Origin: Burkholderiaceae bacterium
GTDB taxonomy: Bacteria; Pseudomonadota; Gammaproteobacteria; Burkholderiales; Burkholderiaceae
DNA length: 64,000 bases
Direction: 5' to 3'
Assembly: GCA_947472645.1 (NCBI GenBank)
Contig: CANJBQ010000001.1
Location: forward strand, 62,001 to 126,000
The position numbers and the translations under genes were made by a program. The notes below the pieces were generated by a model. It did no database searches and had not been told where the DNA came from. It saw only the letters and a list, made by a program, of their open reading frames with translations. Below are positions 43,466 through 53,306 of this stretch, piece by piece; positions within the stretch are counted from its first letter, which is position 1; every line of letters begins with the position of its first letter.

Positions 43466-44569
43466 ATGACGGCTGATGAACAAAGAAGCAGGTATGTATT
43501 GATGAATAGAAAGTTGATTAACTTATATGCAAGAGCTCAGTTGAAGTTGCAAGTTGTATTGAGTCTCGTCCGTCATAAGCTAAATACTTACGCGCAGAAA
43601 TCAGACTACAAGGTTTACCGCGCTCCCCCTAATAGGGGCTTTAAAACCACTCTCATTAAGGTCGGTAATTCAGTCGCCATCATCGGTGTCTTTATTGGCG
43701 TCGCCGTTATGATTAACGAGCCACTCCGAACTGAATTAGCAAAATCGGTCTCCTTGATAGGCTTAGAGGTGTCTAGCGTTAGCAGTCACCAGGACATGGA
43801 AAGAGAGCCTACTCCAAGTTTGAAAAAAGTCCTTTTTGGTATTGGACGATCGACTTCCTCAAATTCAGGAGAGTTATTAAGTCCTGAAGTCTTAAATTTG
43901 CCGGTTCCGTCGATAGAGCCTTTAGCGAAGCAAATTCCTGGAAAAATTGATCCCGAGGCGCAAGACGCACGCCTAATGGCCAGCTTGCCTGATCAACAAA
44001 AGGTAGCTAACTTTATGGCCAACAAATATCGCTTAGATCCAAATGCAATCAATCAGTATGTTTCGCATGCGATCGTGGTTGCTAAAGAGGTGGATCTTGA
44101 CCCTGTTCTTTTAGTGGCGGTGATGTCGATTGAGTCCAACTTTAATCCGAATATTCAAAGTAATATGGGAGCCCAAGGTTTGATGCAGGTATTAACAAGG
44201 GTTCACGCTGATAAGTTTGTTCCTTATGGAGGAACTGCGGCAGCATTTAAACCAGAGGCCAATATTCGCGTTGGAGCATATATTTTAAAGTACTTTATTG
44301 CCCAAGCAGGTTCACTGCAAGGTGGTTTACGTTATTACGTTGGTGGTGCTGCTTTTGGTGACGGCGGATATGCTGGCAAGGTCATGCGTGAGCGCGAACA
44401 ATTAATCGCCTTGCTCAAGAATGTTGACATCACAAATGTGCCTTTGGAAGTTTCTTTAGCGCTGATCAATAAAGTATTACCTGTAACTGTGAAACAAGAC
44501 AAAGTCGCGGTAGAGGATTTAACTGTTCAGCCGGTAAAGATTTTAGAAGTTAAAGAGCAAGACTCTTAA
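43439..44569 (+). CDS. Membrane-anchored lytic transglycosylase (SLT domain)
   Basis: Up to 376 residues from TTG 43439; ATG codons at 43466 and 43502 are alternative starts, and I cannot choose between them. One membrane segment lies at about 77-91 (VGNSVAIIGVFIGVAVMI), so the rest is periplasmic. The SLT domain starts near 195 with the catalytic Glu232 in VAVMSIESNFNPN and SNMGAQGLMQV after it. It should cut peptidoglycan glycan strands to 1,6-anhydro ends. It ends just before a strong terminator and is probably a single-gene unit. Confidence 0.85.
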   Translation: MTRYKDFPKMTADEQRSRYVLMNRKLINLYARAQLKLQVVLSLVRHKLNTYAQKSDYKVYRAPPNRGFKTTLIKVGNSVAIIGVFIGVAVMINEPLRTELAKSVSLIGLEVSSVSSHQDMEREPTPSLKKVLFGIGRSTSSNSGELLSPEVLNLPVPSIEPLAKQIPGKIDPEAQDARLMASLPDQQKVANFMANKYRLDPNAINQYVSHAIVVAKEVDLDPVLLVAVMSIESNFNPNIQSNMGAQGLMQVLTRVHADKFVPYGGTAAAFKPEANIRVGAYILKYFIAQAGSLQGGLRYYVGGAAFGDGGYAGKVMREREQLIALLKNVDITNVPLEVSLALINKVLPVTVKQDKVAVEDLTVQPVKILEVKEQDS

Positions 44570-44589
44570 TCTAACAGCGGTCTTAGAAG

Positions 44590-44617
44590 AGTCCTTCTAG
44601 TCATAGAAGGACTTTTT
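44590..44617 (+). terminator. Rho-independent terminator after lytic transglycosylase
   Basis: Perfect ten-base arms AGTCCTTCTA (44590-44599) and TAGAAGGACT (44604-44613) with a GTCA loop and five T at 44613-44617. It separates the gene from the convergent nusB. Confidence 0.88.
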
Positions 44618-44619
44618 AT

Positions 44620-45126
44620 TTATAGATTTGCTTCAATCTCAGCAGATCTAAAGCGATGAGCGATTTGATCAAGTACGCCATTGACATACTTATGTCCATC
44701 AGTACCACCAAAGGTCTTCGTAAGCTCAACAGCTTCGTTGATAGCAACCTTGTAGGGGGTAGCCAGATCAAATTTCAGCTCATATGCTCCAATCATCAGA
44801 CAACCAAGTTCGATTGGGGAAAGCTCTTCGATAGGGCGGTCTAGGTGTTGCGCAATTTCACCTTGGAGTGTGTCGCTATGATGACTTACACCCTGAAAGA
44901 TTGATTCAAATAACACGAGTTGCGCTTTGACAAAAGCGGGGTCTTCAGCCAGTTGTTTTGCAATTGAAGCAGCGCTAGGTAATCCACCCGACTTACTAAT
45001 CATTAACCATTGATAGATACCTTGAAGGGCATACTCCCTTGCCCGACGACGCGGTGTTAAGGACCTTTTAATCTGTGTTGAAGAGACTAATTTATGTTGC
45101 TCTGTCAGGTACGGGCTAGGAGGCAT
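44620..45126 (-). CDS. nusB: Transcription antitermination factor NusB
   Basis: A 168-residue NusB that binds boxA RNA with NusE in rRNA antitermination. [17 protein letters not shown] is the N-terminal signature; [17 protein letters not shown] and [31 protein letters not shown] (in parts) complete the helical core. The frame is open further upstream, but that lies inside ribH. ATG 45126 (or 45135) gives a usual start and overlaps the ribH stop by 11 bases. ribH-nusB coupling is common. Confidence 0.93.
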   Translation of the reverse strand: MPPSPYLTEQHKLVSSTQIKRSLTPRRRAREYALQGIYQWLMISKSGGLPSAASIAKQLAEDPAFVKAQLVLFESIFQGVSHHSDTLQGEIAQHLDRPIEELSPIELGCLMIGAYELKFDLATPYKVAINEAVELTKTFGGTDGHKYVNGVLDQIAHRFRSAEIEANL

Positions 45127-45622
45127 CTTCTCCATCCTGAATCGTAAGGCAAAAGTTCGCCATTTCAACGGCTGCCATGGCGCAATCTTTGCCTTTTTGT
45201 GAGGACCTAGCCTTTGCCTGTGCATCATTTTCGACGGTTAAGACGCCATTGGCGATCGGGATTCCTAAATCAAGGCTAACACGCGTAATCCCTGCGCCAG
45301 ATTCATTTGAAACTAATTCAAAGTGATAGGTCTCACCCCGAACGATTGCTCCTAGAGCTATCAAAGCATCAAACTCGCCAGTTTCAGCCAGCTTTTGTAA
45401 AGCTAGTGGAATTTCGAGAGCGCCAGGAACAGTGGTCAGCAAAACATCATCGGTTGAAACACCTAAGCGAATTAGTTCATTCATACAGCTTTCAGTTAGG
45501 GCGCGACAATGCTCTTCATTAAATCTAGCTTGCACAATAGCAATTCTAAGCTCAGCGCCTTCAAGATTGGGCTCTAAAAAATCAATTTGTCCGGTTGTCT
45601 CAGTGCTTTGATTTTCTTCCAT
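45116..45622 (-). CDS. ribH: 6,7-dimethyl-8-ribityllumazine synthase
   Basis: A 168-residue lumazine synthase, the penultimate step of riboflavin synthesis. [35 protein letters not shown] and [22 protein letters not shown] hold the substrate-binding residues, including the catalytic His in [24 protein letters not shown] is typical. It lies 56 bases after ribBA and overlaps nusB. Nothing is unusual. Confidence 0.95.
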   Translation of the reverse strand: MEENQSTETTGQIDFLEPNLEGAELRIAIVQARFNEEHCRALTESCMNELIRLGVSTDDVLLTTVPGALEIPLALQKLAETGEFDALIALGAIVRGETYHFELVSNESGAGITRVSLDLGIPIANGVLTVENDAQAKARSSQKGKDCAMAAVEMANFCLTIQDGEDAS

Positions 45623-45678
45623 TGTGTTTTCCCTGATGTTGAAGTAATAGATTAAATGGTATCGATATAGACAGTGTA

Positions 45679-46812
45679 TTACTCAGAATCTAAATAGCCG
45701 ACAACTTCGAGTTGGTATGCCGACATTCCAGAAAGTGGACCAGGCTTATTCATAAGACGCATTTTTCCAACGCCTTGATCGCGAAGGATTTGGGCCCCAA
45801 TGCCATACGTTCTAAAATCGTGTTTACGAATCGCCGGTGAAGCAATATCTTTTGACGTTTTAGGTGGTTCAAATTCACTCAACCAAAGAGCTGAGAGAGA
45901 CTTTTCGGAGTCTACGTTTAGGAGGACCGCCACACCACATTCAGAAGTTGCAATAGTTTTCAGTGCTTTGGCTAGTGGCCATGAGTGAAGGCTACCACTT
46001 TGATCCAGAAAATCTAAAATCAAGCTGGGTTCATGAACACGGACAAGGGTAATCTCACTCGCTTGAGGAGAGCCTTTCGTCAGTGCTAGATGTAAATTTT
46101 GATTCGGGGCATCACGATAAAGCGTCCCTAAAAAATCACCCCAAACAGTTTTAAAGGTTTTTTGACCAATTTGTTTGACCATACTTTCGTTTTGGCTACG
46201 ATATTTAATCAAATCAACAATCGTGCCAATTTTGATGTGGTGTTCTTTCGCAAATTCCACCAAATCGGGTAACCGAGCCATGGTGCCATCATCTTTCATG
46301 ATTTCACAAATCACTGATGCGGGAGTGCATCCCGCAAGACTAGCTAAGTCACAACCAGCCTCAGTATGTCCAGAGCGAACAAGCACGCCGCCAGGCTGAG
46401 CCATAAGAGGAAAAATATGTCCTGGTTGAACAATGTCTCCAGGACCTGCATTTTTTGCAATAGCCGCTTTAATCGTGTGGGCTCGGTCAGCGGCAGAGAT
46501 GCCCGTTGTAACCCCTGTAGCAGCCTCAATGGAAACCGTAAAATTCGTGCCCATTGAAGTGCCATTATCACGCACCATTAACGGTAGTTTTAATTGCGCA
46601 CAGTGTTCACGAGTTAAGGTAAGACAAATCAGGCCTCGCCCAAAGCGTGCCATAAAGTTAATTGCCTCAGCCGTGACGTGGTCAGCTGCTAAAACAAGAT
46701 CACCTTCATTTTCGCGGTCCTCTTCATCAACGAGGATGACCATCTTGCCAGCGCGCATGTCGGCAATAATCTCGAGGGTAGAGCTTAAAAAAGGAGTGAG
46801 TTCACTGGTCAT
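45679..46812 (-). CDS. ribBA: 3,4-dihydroxy-2-butanone-4-phosphate synthase with degenerate GTP cyclohydrolase II domain
   Basis: A 377-residue fusion. The N-terminal RibB half (about 1-210) is intact: [31 protein letters not shown] and [16 protein letters not shown]. In the RibA half the zinc site that normally reads HSECLTGDVFGSLRCDCG is replaced by [16 protein letters not shown], so all three Cys are gone and GTP cyclohydrolase activity is not expected. This degenerate form is common in Burkholderiales and implies a separate ribA elsewhere. ATGA overlap with ribE. Confidence 0.92.
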   Translation of the reverse strand: MTSELTPFLSSTLEIIADMRAGKMVILVDEEDRENEGDLVLAADHVTAEAINFMARFGRGLICLTLTREHCAQLKLPLMVRDNGTSMGTNFTVSIEAATGVTTGISAADRAHTIKAAIAKNAGPGDIVQPGHIFPLMAQPGGVLVRSGHTEAGCDLASLAGCTPASVICEIMKDDGTMARLPDLVEFAKEHHIKIGTIVDLIKYRSQNESMVKQIGQKTFKTVWGDFLGTLYRDAPNQNLHLALTKGSPQASEITLVRVHEPSLILDFLDQSGSLHSWPLAKALKTIATSECGVAVLLNVDSEKSLSALWLSEFEPPKTSKDIASPAIRKHDFRTYGIGAQILRDQGVGKMRLMNKPGPLSGMSAYQLEVVGYLDSE

Positions 46813-47474
46813 GATGATGGGGTATTCAATGGATGCACGCTCAGCATGCGTTCTAAATAACGAGCGATCAAGTCGACTTCTAAATTCACTGGATCGCCAC
46901 TTTGTAAGTATTGCAGAGTAGTATTTTCTAAGGTATGAGGTATCAAATTAATATGGACACGTGTTACTGCAAGTTCATTAACCTTTAAATCCTCAACTTG
47001 ATTCACGGTCAAGGAAGTACCATTAATCACAATGGAGCCCTTATAGGCCAGATATTTTTCTAAAAACCCTGGCGCATCAATACTTAAATGCCAAGAGTTA
47101 CCTTCTGAAGGTAACTGACCAGGAACGGCAACCACTTCGAACTGATGAACATGACCGATACCATCCACATGTCCGCTGACAAGGTGACCACCTAGTCGAT
47201 CATTAAAGCGAAGAGCTTTTTCTAAGTTCACAAATCCTGGCTTTGCTAGTCCATGCGTTTTTTGAATAGACTCTGCAGAAACATCAAAGCAAAAGGAGTT
47301 TTTATTCACATCCAATTCCACCACCGTCATACACGCCCCTTGAATCGCAATACTATCTCCAAGTAGGACATCAGAAAGATCAAGTTGACCAGCATCAACC
47401 ATCAGTCTAAAGCCATCACCCCGAGGTGATACTTCCTGAATTTTTCCGATAGAGGCAATGATTCCTGTAAACAT
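46809..47474 (-). CDS. ribE: Riboflavin synthase (alpha subunit)
   Basis: A 221-residue lumazine-binding protein with the expected internal duplication: [12 protein letters not shown] opens the first barrel, and the second barrel starts near [15 protein letters not shown]. It dismutates lumazine to riboflavin. The frame extends upstream by nine codons, but MFTGII is the conserved start (ATG 47474). Its stop overlaps the ribBA start as ATGA. The gap to ribD is about 45 bases. Confidence 0.95.
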   Translation of the reverse strand: MFTGIIASIGKIQEVSPRGDGFRLMVDAGQLDLSDVLLGDSIAIQGACMTVVELDVNKNSFCFDVSAESIQKTHGLAKPGFVNLEKALRFNDRLGGHLVSGHVDGIGHVHQFEVVAVPGQLPSEGNSWHLSIDAPGFLEKYLAYKGSIVINGTSLTVNQVEDLKVNELAVTRVHINLIPHTLENTTLQYLQSGDPVNLEVDLIARYLERMLSVHPLNTPSS

Positions 47475-47519
47475 GACTATATTATCCACGATGCTGCACA
47501 CATCGTGCTGTGAGCAAAA

Positions 47520-48635
47520 TTAAATGGCTTTCATCAGCCGGAGTCGTAGATCAGTCCCAATGAGTTGTTGGTCCAAAAATTTCCAAGACTTGATCTCAGG
47601 TAAAGACTCTAGTGGACCTAAGTTTGCTAGACCGGCACCTTGTCCCAACAACATGGGTGAAAAATACAGCAATAGTTCATCGATACAATTTTCACGAAGT
47701 AAAGATCCATTGAGTTTATAACCCGCCTCAACATGGACTTCATTAGCGCTATGTTCTTGAGCGAGATAACGCATGACTCCAGGAAGATCGACTTTCCCAA
47801 ACTCGTTGGGCATTTGTACGACTTGGACATTCAAATCTTTCAATACCTTGAATTTGGTATCTAAGGTTATTTTTTCTGGGCTAGCACAAAAAATCATACT
47901 TCGGCCGTTATGCAGGATCTTGGCATCGAGAGCAATATCGAGATGAGAGTCAATAATCGCTCTGAGTGGCTGATTGTTAATCAACGTTCCTCTCACGTTC
48001 ATTTGGGGGTTATCCGCAGCAACGGTTCCAATACCCGTTAAAAGCGCACTGGCTTGCGCCCGCCACACATGACCATCAGCACGCGCTTCTTGACTAGTAA
48101 TCCACTGGCTTTGCCCGTTGGGTAATGCTGTAATCCCATCAATACTTGCAGCCATTTTGAGCCGTACCCAAGGTAATCCTTCTTTCATCCGTTTCATAAA
48201 GCCCAGATTTTGCATCATGGCTTCTAATTCAAACAATCCTGTATCAACCAATATGCCATGATGACGCAGTTCAGCAACACCTTTACCTGCCACTAAAGGA
48301 TTCGGGTCGATGGCCGCAATCACCACTTTAGCCACCTTGGCAGCAATTAGTGCTTGAGTGCACGGCGGTGTTTTACCAAAATGGCAACATGGTTCAAGAG
48401 TGACATAAACAGTAGCTCCTTCAAGCCCTTGCCCTTGTCGCTGGGCATCTTGAAGAGCCATGATTTCTGCGTGGTGGTGACCTGGTTCTTGAGTAAATCC
48501 TCGACCGATAATTTCATGGTCTTTGGTAATGATGCAGCCTACGGATGGATTTGGATCTGCGATTCCTTTTGCATTCAGGGCTAACTGCAAGGCTGCTAAC
48601 ATCATAGCCTGATCTTCAACGGAAAAGTTTGGCAT
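47520..48635 (-). CDS. ribD: Bifunctional pyrimidine deaminase/reductase RibD
   Basis: A 371-residue two-domain enzyme. The deaminase half has GHHHAEIMALQDA and TLEPCCHFGKTPPC (zinc ligands His and Cys); the reductase half begins near PWVRLKMAASIDGI and includes EVHVEAGYKLNGSLL. It makes the ribitylamino intermediate of riboflavin. queC ends five bases upstream, so the riboflavin genes continue the Tol-Pal-queC transcript. No FMN riboswitch is possible in so small a gap. Confidence 0.94.
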   Translation of the reverse strand: MPNFSVEDQAMMLAALQLALNAKGIADPNPSVGCIITKDHEIIGRGFTQEPGHHHAEIMALQDAQRQGQGLEGATVYVTLEPCCHFGKTPPCTQALIAAKVAKVVIAAIDPNPLVAGKGVAELRHHGILVDTGLFELEAMMQNLGFMKRMKEGLPWVRLKMAASIDGITALPNGQSQWITSQEARADGHVWRAQASALLTGIGTVAADNPQMNVRGTLINNQPLRAIIDSHLDIALDAKILHNGRSMIFCASPEKITLDTKFKVLKDLNVQVVQMPNEFGKVDLPGVMRYLAQEHSANEVHVEAGYKLNGSLLRENCIDELLLYFSPMLLGQGAGLANLGPLESLPEIKSWKFLDQQLIGTDLRLRLMKAI

Positions 48636-48640
48636 AGATT

Positions 48641-49369
48641 TTAGGTTTGATAAATGGTTGGATCTGCTAACTTGGCATCTGCAAATCCTTGTTGACGTAA
48701 TCTACATGATTCACAAATACCACAAGCTTGGCCAAGTTGATTTGCTTGATAACAGGAGACTGTTTGAGAAAAATCTACGCCAAGTTTTGTTCCTGCTTGA
48801 ATAATTTGCGCTTTACTCATTGTGATGATTGGAGCGTGAACGCGAACAGTATGTTCTTCCACGCCAACACGAGTGGCTAGGTTGGCAAGTTGTTCAAAAG
48901 ATTTGACATATTCAGGACGGCAGTCAGGATAGCCAGAGAAATCGACAGCATTAGCACCAAAAAATATATCGGTCGCCTGTAATGCTTCCATCCAACCCAG
49001 TGCGCAAGACAACATAATGGTGTTTCTAGCAGGCACATAGGTAATCGGGATATTTTGATGAGGGGTATTAGTTTTTGAGGTGGGTAGTTCTAAATCCATA
49101 TCGGTGAGTGCTGAGCCACCAAAGCGACTTAAATCTAAATCAATAATTTCATGGCGAACGGCTCCAAATTGAGCGGCAATTTTAGAGGCTGCGTCAAGCT
49201 CTGAAGAGTGACGCTGACCATAGCGAAATGAGAGTGCATAGGGCGTATATCCCAGCTTTTGCACCATAGCTAAAACTGTTGCTGAGTCTAGACCGCCTGA
49301 CAAAAGGACAACTGCAGGATCTTTTGGATGGCGCGGCGCAAATTTCTCAAATTCTGTTACAGTGCTCAT
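48641..49369 (-). CDS. queC: 7-cyano-7-deazaguanine synthase
   Basis: A 242-residue ATP pyrophosphatase-type enzyme of queuosine synthesis. [16 protein letters not shown] is the PP-loop, [17 protein letters not shown] follows, and the C-terminal [20 protein letters not shown] holds the four zinc-binding Cys. It converts CDG to preQ0. It starts right after the cpoB stop with no spacer, so co-transcription with the Tol-Pal genes is near certain. Confidence 0.95.
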   Translation of the reverse strand: MSTVTEFEKFAPRHPKDPAVVLLSGGLDSATVLAMVQKLGYTPYALSFRYGQRHSSELDAASKIAAQFGAVRHEIIDLDLSRFGGSALTDMDLELPTSKTNTPHQNIPITYVPARNTIMLSCALGWMEALQATDIFFGANAVDFSGYPDCRPEYVKSFEQLANLATRVGVEEHTVRVHAPIITMSKAQIIQAGTKLGVDFSQTVSCYQANQLGQACGICESCRLRQQGFADAKLADPTIYQT

Positions 49370-50080
49370 TTACTTCAACTTGGCAAGTGTGGCTGCTGCT
49401 GTTTGAGCAGCCTTTGTTTCCGGATAGGTTTTAATAATGAAGCCTAATGTTTTTTTGGCATCCGCTTTTTGACCAGCCTCAATTTGGGAATTCGCAATGG
49501 TGTTATAAGTTTCTGGAACTCTTGGATGATCTGGGTATTGCTTAATGATAGATTGAGCAGACTCTATCGCTGCTTTGTAATCTTTCAAGGCATATTGCGT
49601 ATTGGCTAGCCAATATTTTGCCAATGGCAGGTAAGGGCTTACGGGATATTTACTGACAAATTCATTAAAAGATTTATTGGCCTTGGGCAGATCTCCATTT
49701 TGAAAATCTTTTAAAGCATTTTCATAGGATTCTTTTTCCCCAGTTAAGGAGCTTCCTCGAACACCTTCAACTTCAATATCCTGAGGTTCCAACTTATTAA
49801 GACGTTCATTCAGTTCTTGGTAATACGTTTTTAAACTGTCACTCAAATCTTGATGATTTTTTTGTAACTCTTCAATTTTTCCGCGTAAGGATTGATTTTC
49901 TTCCTTCAGTTTATCGTTGGAAGTTGAAAGTTCAAGTATCGCTTTTTGGTTATTTTTTAAAGAATCTGTCAGAACGTTAATTTGTTTGCGTGCATCCGTG
50001 TCTTCAAATAAAGCAGCTTGTGCAGACACCATCCATGTTCCGCACAAGCAGTAAATAATAAGATAGAGAACGCGCTTCAA
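49370..50080 (-). CDS. cpoB: Cell division coordinator CpoB (YbgF)
   Basis: A 236-residue periplasmic protein with signal peptide (about 1-22, ending VSAQA), an N-terminal coiled coil (about 25-105) that trimerises, and TPR repeats (about 115-236, YENALKDFQNGDLPKA and following). It links peptidoglycan synthesis to Tol-driven outer membrane constriction. It follows pal by 12 bases as in most proteobacteria. Confidence 0.93.
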   Translation of the reverse strand: MKRVLYLIIYCLCGTWMVSAQAALFEDTDARKQINVLTDSLKNNQKAILELSTSNDKLKEENQSLRGKIEELQKNHQDLSDSLKTYYQELNERLNKLEPQDIEVEGVRGSSLTGEKESYENALKDFQNGDLPKANKSFNEFVSKYPVSPYLPLAKYWLANTQYALKDYKAAIESAQSIIKQYPDHPRVPETYNTIANSQIEAGQKADAKKTLGFIIKTYPETKAAQTAAATLAKLK

Positions 50081-50092
50081 TAGGACTTTTAA

Positions 50093-50614
50093 TTATTTAA
50101 TGTAGACGATATCAGCGCGACGATTTTCTGCTCGACCAGCATCATCTGTTGCAGTGGATTTTGGTTTTTCTTTACCAAAACTGACTGCTTCCATTTGGTT
50201 ATCAGAAACTCCGAGAAGACCTAATAACTTACGAACCGCCTCAGAACGTTTTTGACCAAGGGCCAAGTTATATTCCGTTGTACCTTGATCATCAGTGTTG
50301 CCTTGAATCACAATTTTTTGGTTTTTATTGGTGTTTAAATATTGTGCGTGAGCATTAATTGTTGTCTGATCACTAGTTTTTACCGTGTAGTTATCAAAAT
50401 CAAAATAGAAGCTTTTGTTATAAATAGGGCTAGCTGGATCATTCCAAGGCTCGTTAGCATACTTATTCTCTTTGGAGGATAAGGAAGAAGCTCCCTCCGC
50501 TTTTTTCGTTGGATTAATATCATCCAATTTAACGCCAGATGCACAAGCACCTAGACCTAAGGTAATGATTAGTAAGGCAACTAGACGAAGGATGCGACTA
50601 AAAGAGTGATTCAT
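50093..50614 (-). CDS. pal: Peptidoglycan-associated lipoprotein Pal
   Basis: A 173-residue outer membrane lipoprotein. The signal peptide ends in the lipobox LGAC with lipidated Cys at about 24. The OmpA-like domain has IVIQGNTDDQGTTEYNLALG and KRSEAVRKLL for meso-DAP binding. GNTDDQG replaces the more usual GHTDERG. It is followed by cpoB and preceded by tolB with an 85-base gap. Confidence 0.95.
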   Translation of the reverse strand: MNHSFSRILRLVALLIITLGLGACASGVKLDDINPTKKAEGASSLSSKENKYANEPWNDPASPIYNKSFYFDFDNYTVKTSDQTTINAHAQYLNTNKNQKIVIQGNTDDQGTTEYNLALGQKRSEAVRKLLGLLGVSDNQMEAVSFGKEKPKSTATDDAGRAENRRADIVYIK

Positions 50615-50699
50615 GGTGTAAATCCCTTATATTGAAAATAGTTAGTAATTATTCTGAAGTCATTTTATTACAGTCTAAAGCTTTTTCAAATGAAAGCAC

Positions 50700-51983
50700 T
50701 TAATTCATAAATGGGCCCCAAGCTGGTTCTCGGACAACAGAGCCGGGTATTCTAAGAACTTGTTTTACATAACCGTCTACAGAGACGGCTGCGAGGACAG
50801 GTCTACCATCAACTCGAGTGGCATATAGTAAGAACTTGCCATTGGCAGCGAAGGTCGGCGTTTCATCATAATTGGTTTGTGTCAGGCTGATGACCTCACC
50901 ACTGCGTAGCTCCATAAGTTGAAGCCTAAACCCACCAGATCTTGCAATATAAGCCATGTATTTCCCATCTGGTGATAGGCGCGGGCTAGTAGCATAAGCG
51001 TGTTTAAATGTCACACGTTTCGCCGCGGAGCTAGCTTCTCCCTCAATCCCCATTCGGTAAATCTGAGGAGAGCCACCACGATCGCTAGTAAAGTAGAGTG
51101 AGTTTCCATCAGCAGAAAATTGAGGCTCTGTGTCGATGGCTGAGCTTCTTGACATACGTCTCAAACCTGTACCATCAGCATTAATTACATAGACTTGAGT
51201 ATTGTTATCTCTAGAAAGAGATAACGCTAGTTTGGATCCATCGGGTGACCATGAAGGAGCGCTATTATTTCCTTTTTCGTTCGATAAAACAATTCTCTTA
51301 CCCGTCGCTAATTCATGAATATAGATGACGGGTTTTTTACTTTCAAAAGAAACATAAGTGACTTTCTTGCCATCCGGCGACCAAGAGGGGGAGATGATTG
51401 GCTCTGAACTTGAGAGAGCTTCTCGTGGGTTTTGTCCATCTGAATCAGAGATCATCAGTTGATATCTATTCCCGTTATGTACCACGTAAGAAAGGCGGGT
51501 TGAAAATATACCTCGCTCACCAGTCAGGCGTTGCACAATATCATCCGCAATAGCATGACCTGCTTTACGAAAATTATTTCGATCGACTGTAATCGTGGTC
51601 CCACCAAGTGATTGGTTTTTCACAACGTCGTATAAACGGTATTTCACTTCATATTGCCCGTTCGGAAGAGGAGTAATTGTGCCAATTGCTAGGGCTTGGG
51701 CACGTCGAGCACCCCACATGGTCAAGTCTGGCTTGGCATTTTCAGCGACTTCTGTTTCACCCCGTTCAACATTGGCAAAGTTACCATTATTCGTGAGGTC
51801 TGACCGAACAACATCCGTTACAAAGGCTGGCAGTCCTGATTCATTCAAAAAGCGAGTCACGGCGATAGGGTACAAGGACTGTCCCACACCAGTGATTTCA
51901 ATTTGCATTTGAGCAAAGGCCACATGAATAAAGCCAATCATTGAGCCCAAGAAAACCAAGAGTAGTGATAAAACTTTTTTCAT
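50700..51983 (-). CDS. tolB: Tol-Pal system protein TolB
   Basis: A 427-residue periplasmic protein with a signal peptide (MKKVLSLLLVFLGS...VAFAQ), an N-terminal alpha/beta domain and a six-bladed beta-propeller built from SPSWSPDGKKVTYVS-type repeats. The frame is open to 52115, inside tolA, but ATG 51983 starts the signal peptide. It binds Pal and receives TolA during constriction. Confidence 0.95.
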   Translation of the reverse strand: MKKVLSLLLVFLGSMIGFIHVAFAQMQIEITGVGQSLYPIAVTRFLNESGLPAFVTDVVRSDLTNNGNFANVERGETEVAENAKPDLTMWGARRAQALAIGTITPLPNGQYEVKYRLYDVVKNQSLGGTTITVDRNNFRKAGHAIADDIVQRLTGERGIFSTRLSYVVHNGNRYQLMISDSDGQNPREALSSSEPIISPSWSPDGKKVTYVSFESKKPVIYIHELATGKRIVLSNEKGNNSAPSWSPDGSKLALSLSRDNNTQVYVINADGTGLRRMSRSSAIDTEPQFSADGNSLYFTSDRGGSPQIYRMGIEGEASSAAKRVTFKHAYATSPRLSPDGKYMAYIARSGGFRLQLMELRSGEVISLTQTNYDETPTFAANGKFLLYATRVDGRPVLAAVSVDGYVKQVLRIPGSVVREPAWGPFMN

Positions 51984-52035
51984 TTGAATACGCTCTATAA
52001 ACATCCTTTGATTGTAATCATCTTCAGTGATAGGG

Positions 52036-52872
52036 TTAATCTTTTGGTTTAAAAATGAGTACCATTGATTTTGGAACAGTACCGTTTTCATCTTTTGGAA
52101 AACTGCCTGTGGCATCTAGTGCTCGCAAAACGGCAGCGTCCCAGTCGGGCAAACCACTAGACTTTGTCAGCTTTTTACTGATGATTCGACCATCAGGCGC
52201 AGTGTCAACGGCTACTTGAGCAGCTGGATTACCTTCCACTTGCGCTGCATTGGGATAATTAATCCAAGGTTTAACGGCACGTCTGACTTTGTCTGCATAA
52301 CCCGGTGAAACTCCACCTGACCCAGTTCCAGATCCTGATGTTCCTCCAGAGCCCCCACTTTCGGTGGTTGCATCAGCACGAAGTTTAGTGAGTCGGTCGG
52401 CTCGTTCTTTTTCTTCTGCCGCTTCTTTTTTGGGATCAACTGGAGGTGCTTTTGGCTTTTCCTTTACTTCTTCTTTTGCTTTAGGTTTTTCTTTAGGGGG
52501 CTCGACTTTAGGCTTTGTTTCGACTTTGTTTTCTGGTTTTTGTTTTGGTTTTTCAATTACCTTCGGTGGTTCCGGTTTTTTCTCAGGCGGCACTTCAGAC
52601 TTAGGCATTTCTTTTTTCTTTTGGATAACTATCTCTGCCTTATCCTCAATTGGGATGATGGGTTTTTCAACGACATCTTCTTCAATGATTGTGGGCGGAG
52701 TGCCATCCCATAACTCAACCTCAACACCTGATGGAGTTGAGCTGGTTTTCCAATTTAAGCCAACAGTAAACATCAGCGCTAATAAGCTGTGCGCAAGCAG
52801 TGATAGGAATAATGATTTTTTGGTACCTGGCTCTGGATGTTCCCAACGAGGATATTTAATGACTTGAGCCAT
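52036..52872 (-). CDS. tolA: Tol-Pal system protein TolA
   Basis: A 278-residue inner membrane protein with one membrane segment (about 22-40, LFLSLLAHSLLALMFTVGL), a Pro/Lys/Glu-rich stretch (about 65-165) in place of the long Ala-rich helix of E. coli, a Gly/Ser linker and a C-terminal domain with VDTAPDGRIISKKLTKSSG and WDAAVLRALDAT. It carries proton-driven force from TolQR to Pal/TolB. Shorter than E. coli TolA (about 420). Confidence 0.93.
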   Translation of the reverse strand: MAQVIKYPRWEHPEPGTKKSLFLSLLAHSLLALMFTVGLNWKTSSTPSGVEVELWDGTPPTIIEEDVVEKPIIPIEDKAEIVIQKKKEMPKSEVPPEKKPEPPKVIEKPKQKPENKVETKPKVEPPKEKPKAKEEVKEKPKAPPVDPKKEAAEEKERADRLTKLRADATTESGGSGGTSGSGTGSGGVSPGYADKVRRAVKPWINYPNAAQVEGNPAAQVAVDTAPDGRIISKKLTKSSGLPDWDAAVLRALDATGSFPKDENGTVPKSMVLIFKPKD

Positions 52873-52880
52873 AGTTGTAA

Positions 52881-53306
52881 CTACTTACTTTTAACGGCAA
52901 GACCGACACGCTTGACGCCATTTTCTTTTAGTTGTGACATGACATCCATCACGATTTCATATCGAATCGATTTATCTGCGGCGATGACCATAGGTTGGTC
53001 AGGGTTTTTTGTGGATAACTCTCTAGCAAAGCTACCTAATTGGGAACGGGTTAAGGTGCGAGTTGTACTGCCATTCTCATTCACTTTAATTTGTTCTTTT
53101 TCATTAATATTTAAAAATATAGGAGGTAATGGCTGAACCTTTGCGCCACCAACGCTTGGAAGATTGACTACCCCGGGATTGACAAATGGTGCCGTCACCA
53201 TAAATATCACGAGCAATACCAGCATCACATCGATGTAAGGCACGACGTTAATATCCGACATCACCCTGCGGCGATTGCCTCGACTACTTCGTTGGATGTT
53301 TGCCAT
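52881..53306 (-). CDS. tolR: Tol-Pal system protein TolR
   Basis: A 141-residue ExbD/TolR protein with one membrane segment (about 22-42) carrying the proton-path Asp in VVPYIDVMLVLLVIF. ATG 53306 is the start; the frame extends upstream into tolQ, which it overlaps by 23 bases. It forms the TolQ5R2 motor. Confidence 0.94.
   Translation of the reverse strand: MANIQRSSRGNRRRVMSDINVVPYIDVMLVLLVIFMVTAPFVNPGVVNLPSVGGAKVQPLPPIFLNINEKEQIKVNENGSTTRTLTRSQLGSFARELSTKNPDQPMVIAADKSIRYEIVMDVMSQLKENGVKRVGLAVKSK

Noticed and set aside
50640..50699. Terminator between tolB and pal (GCTTT/AAAGC hairpin)
   Set aside because: Imperfect short stem and only three T after it; pal must be transcribed with tolB.
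52364..52867. Long plus-strand frame opposite tolA
   Set aside because: Shadow of the Lys/Pro/Glu-rich tolA codons; low-complexity Phe/Ser/Gly product with no ribosome binding site.
53010..53018. Perfect DnaA box TGTGGATAA in tolR
   Set aside because: Isolated, inside coding sequence and explained by the codons there; used only as a caution for the xseA region.
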